A stretch of 50,756 nt of DNA, taken from the NCBI GenBank assembly GCA_016882195.1, contig VGLU01000008.1:1-50756 (forward strand), written 5' to 3'. The DNA comes from Thermoproteota archaeon (lineage in GTDB: Archaea; Thermoproteota; Methanomethylicia; Methanomethylicales; Methanomethylicaceae). The notes beneath the pieces are model-generated. The model made no database searches. It was given only the letters and a program-made list of their open reading frames with translations, and was not told the DNA's origin. A program made the translations under genes and the position numbers. Shown here piece after piece: positions 48,285-50,756 of this stretch (position 1 is its first letter; every line of letters starts with the position of its first letter).

Positions 48285-49493
48285 ACCCTTCAGCCCCTTC
48301 GCAGAGACTATCTTAATTATATCACGTTCCTTTAGGATGTAGTCCTCACCTATCTTCTGGCCCGTCCTGGCATTGACGGCATAGAGGAACCCCTCACCGA
48401 GGTCTGTGTGTATCTTATATGCCAGCCCCCTAGCCGTCGTCCCCTCCTGGACAAGGAAGACGTCCGGCAGGACGCTGCCTTTGTGGTCTGTGAACTTACC
48501 AGCGTCCTCAACGGGGAAGACCGGGATCATCTTCAGCTCCCTCTTATATACTGCCTCTACGGCCTCCTGCACGCCCGTGTTCCCCCACCTGCTGAGAAGC
48601 CGCTCTATCCTCTTTAGTGCCCCCCTCTGCTTCTCGGTCAGCTCCGAGTCCTTCAGGACTCTGAACTCGCTGTCCCCAGCCATGTAGCTTATCAGCCCCT
48701 TCTTCGCGGCGAGCCTGAGGGCCAGCTCAGCCTCGGCAGAGCAGGGCACGACCGAGAAGTCCTTGAACTCTGCCCTGAGCCTCTCTATGTTTCCCTCGGC
48801 AGTCGGTAGGTCTATCTTGTTGGCCGCTATGACCATCGGCTTGGAGGCCCTTCTCAGCCTCTCAACGAAGAGCCTCAGGTCGTCCTCGGACCACTGATCT
48901 ATCCTCTTACCCAACACGTCATCCGACTTCATAACCGTGAGTATGTGCTTCTTGGTGATCATCAGCCCCGTGAGCCTGTCCGAGAGGAGGGCTAGGGGGT
49001 CCTCCTTGAGTTGAAGGACGCCCTTCACGATCCTGTCCCACTCCTTCTTCAGGATCTGTAGCATCCACATCGTTACCTCGTACTCCAGAAACCTCACGTC
49101 GTCAATGGGGTCTCTGGCTCCGGGCTCGCACATGTTGCCGTTGGCGTCGGTGCACCCAGCGGCGTCTACAATTTGTATGAAGCCGTCTGCTTGGCGGAGG
49201 TCGTCGAGGAACTTGTTTCCAAGTCCCCTCCCCTTGTGCGCGTCCGGGACGAGCCCTGCGACGTCCACGAGCTCGACCGGCACCCACCTGATGCCGTTGA
49301 CGCAGACAGAGTTGCGCGGCTCGTCCTTCACGCCCAGTTCTTGGCAGACGCACTTGACCCTGATGCTCGCGATACCCCTGTTCGGCTCTATTGTGGTGAA
49401 GGGTACCTGCCCTATCTTTGCCGGTGCGAGCGTCGCTGCCGAGAAGAACGTAGACTTGCCCACGTGCGTCTTACCCACGACACCCGCGATCAT
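48282..49493 (-). CDS. Obg-family GTPase with TGS domain (YchF/Ygr210-like)
   Basis: 403 aa. N-terminal G domain: Walker A VVGKTHVGKST, switch region IGQVPFTTIEPNRGIASIRV, G3 DVAGLVPDAHKGRGLGNKFL, and G4 IAANKIDLP. The NKID is the GTP-specific form, unlike the NKxE of YchF/Ola1, pointing to the archaeal/fungal Ygr210-type branch. A TGS domain closes the protein (ARGLAYKIHTDLGEGFLYAV). Such GTPases are linked with ribosomes or translation. Single gene, minus strand, own TATA box. Confidence 0.87.
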   Translation of the reverse strand: MIAGVVGKTHVGKSTFFSAATLAPAKIGQVPFTTIEPNRGIASIRVKCVCQELGVKDEPRNSVCVNGIRWVPVELVDVAGLVPDAHKGRGLGNKFLDDLRQADGFIQIVDAAGCTDANGNMCEPGARDPIDDVRFLEYEVTMWMLQILKKEWDRIVKGVLQLKEDPLALLSDRLTGLMITKKHILTVMKSDDVLGKRIDQWSEDDLRLFVERLRRASKPMVIAANKIDLPTAEGNIERLRAEFKDFSVVPCSAEAELALRLAAKKGLISYMAGDSEFRVLKDSELTEKQRGALKRIERLLSRWGNTGVQEAVEAVYKRELKMIPVFPVEDAGKFTDHKGSVLPDVFLVQEGTTARGLAYKIHTDLGEGFLYAVNARTGQKIGEDYILKERDIIKIVSAKGLKG

Positions 49494-49546
49494 GCTCTCA
49501 GCTTCCGGATTAAAAATGATCCTTGCTATCGATAATGGGAGAGAGA

Positions 49547-49556
49547 TATTTATAAC
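49547..49556 (-). promoter_or_regulatory. TATA box upstream of the TGS GTPase
   Basis: Minus-strand TTATAAATAT about 55 bases before the GTPase start. The remaining part of the 283-base gap (49557-49714) shows no gene. Confidence 0.55.
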
Positions 49557-49714
49557 CCTATAACTTAATCCTCCTATTGTGGAGTTTTAAGTCTCAACAA
49601 GTCCCGCCCGTTCATCAGAACATCTTTCTTGCGTGGATCACCGACGGAATAAACCAAGACTGCTGATGATGAATGTGGGTACGATCATACTGACGGGTAG
49701 GTTGGAAAGAGGCC

Positions 49715-49729
49715 GTGTAAGTATTACAC
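49715..49729 (+). promoter_or_regulatory. Inverted repeat, probable vapBC operator
   Basis: GTGTAA-GTA-TTACAC, a perfect 6+3+6 repeat that ends four bases before the TATA candidate GGATAAATAG. The position fits autorepression by the AbrB-type antitoxin encoded downstream. Role inferred. Confidence 0.45.
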
Positions 49730-49732
49730 AAA

Positions 49733-49742
49733 GGATAAATAG
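49733..49742 (+). promoter_or_regulatory. TATA box upstream of vapB
   Basis: GGATAAATAG about 40 bases before the vapB TTG, immediately following the inverted repeat. Confidence 0.5.
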
Positions 49743-49776
49743 GATACTCTCTTATTAAAAGTATGGTGAAAAAGAC

Positions 49777-50016
49777 TTGGGCTATACCGTCACCGAAAAA
49801 GGCACCGTGACAATCCCTGCCGAGATTAGGAAAAAGTATAGGCTAGAAAAGGGCTCCTGTATCGAGTTCATTGAAACTGATGAGGGCGTATTGCTTGTCC
49901 CGGTAATTCCGTTTGAGGACCTCTTCGGTGCAGATAAGGCCATTAAGGAAACGGTATATCAGATGATAAAGGAATTGCAGGAAGAAAGGAGGAAGGAGGC
50001 ATCTGATGAAGAGTAG
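49777..50016 (+). CDS. vapB: AbrB/SpoVT-type antitoxin VapB, TTG start
   Basis: 79 aa. The N-terminal swapped-hairpin DNA-binding domain is YTVTEKGTVTIPAEIRKKYR with LEKGSCIEFIETDEGVLLV; the C-terminal helix (LFGADKAIKETVYQMIKELQ) binds and blocks the toxin. TTG start with GGTGA at 49765-49769. It overlaps vapC by 11 bases, the standard arrangement, and likely represses its own operon. Confidence 0.88.
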   Translation: MGYTVTEKGTVTIPAEIRKKYRLEKGSCIEFIETDEGVLLVPVIPFEDLFGADKAIKETVYQMIKELQEERRKEASDEE

Positions 50017-50410
50017 GCTCATCTTCGATACTGGTCCAATCTTTCTCTACTTTGCAGAGGATAAGCAGGTAAAAGAAATGTTCGACAAGGTCGCAGCCGG
50101 AAGGGTGGAGGGCTACATGTGCGAGACCAACATCGCAGAGTTCTACTACAAGACCTGTGAAAAGCTTGGGCGTGAAGTTGCGGAAGTGAGGCACACCTCT
50201 ATCAGACACTCTAAGTTGTCAATACTGGTTGCGGACGAGCGGCTCACCCACATAGCCGGAGGCTTGAAGTGCATTCACCGGGGCAAAATCTCCCTGGCGG
50301 ATGCCTATATCGTGGCAGCTGCAAAAATGCTGGGAGGCGCCTTAGTCACAACAGATCCTCAACTTACAGAGCTAAAGCTGGTACAAACCAGATTGCTTCC
50401 GGTTCCGTGA
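50006..50410 (+). CDS. vapC: PIN-domain toxin VapC
   Basis: 134-aa PIN ribonuclease of a type II toxin-antitoxin pair. All four acidic residues are recognisable: Asp 8 (LIFDTGPIFLY), Glu 45 (TNIAEFYYK), Asp 99 (ISLADAYIVAAA) and Asp 117 (LVTTDPQL). It looks intact. The target RNA is unknown; archaeal VapCs cut tRNA or rRNA. Confidence 0.9.
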   Translation: MKSRLIFDTGPIFLYFAEDKQVKEMFDKVAAGRVEGYMCETNIAEFYYKTCEKLGREVAEVRHTSIRHSKLSILVADERLTHIAGGLKCIHRGKISLADAYIVAAAKMLGGALVTTDPQLTELKLVQTRLLPVP

Positions 50411-50621
50411 AGAACCGGGGGCAGTCAATATCCGGTTGTTAAATAATTATGCGCCAACGAAAAGTACCTGTGGCCCATTTTTTGGTGCGATGATTTCGTA
50501 GCCTCTGCTAACATATTGAGATGCTATTACCATACCCCGAGGTTTGGTCATGTACCTAAATCGGCGTTACAGTGATTTTTATTTCTCCGAACCCTTTTGA
50601 CCTGAATCCCCCAAGGCTGTC
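50411..50621. other. Gene-free region between vapC and CRISPR
   Basis: About 210 bases, fairly AT-rich, with no supportable gene. Because the adjacent repeats read on the minus strand, this is the trailer side of the array rather than its leader. Contains scattered T-runs that could end the precursor RNA. Confidence 0.5.
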
Positions 50622-50756
50622 GATCTTTCAATCCCCGTATAATGGGGTTTTCGACTTCAACGATAATTCGTTGCAACAATCCCAAAGTTATGATGATCTT
50701 TCAATCCCCGTATAATGGGGTTTTCGACTTCAACTGTGCTTGTTCGCATACAGCTC
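50622..50756 (-). CRISPR. CRISPR array, trailer end, continues beyond window
   Basis: Two identical repeats, 50625-50661 and 50698-50734 (37 bases each; period 73), each with an internal inverted repeat CCCCgtataatGGGG. One complete spacer of 36 bases lies between and a second spacer starts at 50735 and is cut by the window end. The match extends three bases (GAT) further left in both copies, so repeats of 40 and a 33-base spacer are also possible. The minus-strand repeat ends in ATTGAAAG, the 8-base 5' handle known in archaeal crRNAs, so transcription is right to left and the leader lies outside. Confidence 0.9.

Noticed and set aside
49664-49694. C/D box-like signals (ATGATGA at 49666-49672, CTGA at 49690-49693)
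   Set aside because: Spacing suits one guide, but no second C'/D pair and no terminal stem were found; two short motifs can occur by chance.
50411-50621. AT-rich region before the first repeat as CRISPR leader
   Set aside because: The repeat handle shows that transcription comes from the right, so this is the trailer side.

Overview
The window is a continuous stretch of archaeal chromosome devoted almost entirely to translation. Signs that it is archaeal are eukaryote-type ribosomal proteins (eL8, eL18, eL19, eL24, eL32, eS1, eS4, eS6, eS24, eS28, eS31), archaeal RNA polymerase subunits, aIF2-gamma and aIF5B, KEOPS subunits, TATA boxes 20-60 bases before starts, and a tRNA gene whose two introns fit bulge-helix-bulge splice sites. 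The lineage cannot be fixed from the sequence alone. The two-intron tRNA and the CRISPR repeat type suggest a thermophile, perhaps a Thermoproteota/TACK-type archaeon, but this is inference. TTG and GTG starts are common, and genes are tightly packed with many ATGA-type overlaps.

Layout. 1-13.6 kb: S10/spc superoperon from uL3 (cut by the window edge) to secY, with the RNase P protein Rnp1 after uL29 and a small heat-shock protein (Hsp20) between uL30 and uL15. 13.6-17.3 kb: adkA, a YidC/Oxa1-like DUF106 protein, cmk, cbf5, an MJ0882-like methyltransferase and a tRNA-Ser(GGA) with two introns. 17.4-21.8 kb: uS13-uS4-uS11-rpo3-eL18-uL13-uS9-rpo10-uS2. 21.8-26.4 kb: a Memo-like gene followed by isoprenoid genes (a degenerate mevalonate-kinase-like protein, isopentenyl phosphate kinase, type 2 IPP isomerase, prenyl diphosphate synthase). 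26.5-33.1 kb: gltX, eL8-eS28, an IS200/IS605-type tnpB element inserted before eL24, then eL24-ndk-aIF5B. 33.2-36.6 kb: eS6, aIF2-gamma, a PIN protein, rpo7, spt4, DUF359 dephospho-CoA kinase. 36.6-43.7 kb: glutamate dehydrogenase (minus strand), eS24, eS31, kae1, bud32, rdgB-like, uS15, a RecJ-like DHH protein, pcc1, eS1. 43.8-49.5 kb: sugar phosphate mutase, GlmU-like transferase, radical SAM protein, a small conserved archaeal protein, and a TGS-domain GTPase (minus strand). 49.7-50.8 kb: accessory edge with a VapBC toxin-antitoxin pair and the trailer end of a CRISPR array.

How the genes work together: 37 ribosomal protein genes lie with tRNA charging (gltX), tRNA modification (KEOPS), rRNA modification (Cbf5, methyltransferase), initiation factors, RNA polymerase subunits 3, 7 and 10, Spt4, SecY/DUF106 secretion and nucleotide kinases. 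This joins RNA synthesis, ribosome assembly, initiation and export. The isoprenoid block supplies membrane lipid precursors.

The least ordinary items are the two-intron tRNA-Ser, the amber-interrupted TnpB element with matched end hairpins, the mevalonate-kinase-slot protein that has lost its kinase motifs, the long low-complexity tail on eL8, the Hsp20 inserted in the superoperon with a palindrome over its promoter, and the CRISPR array read from outside the window.
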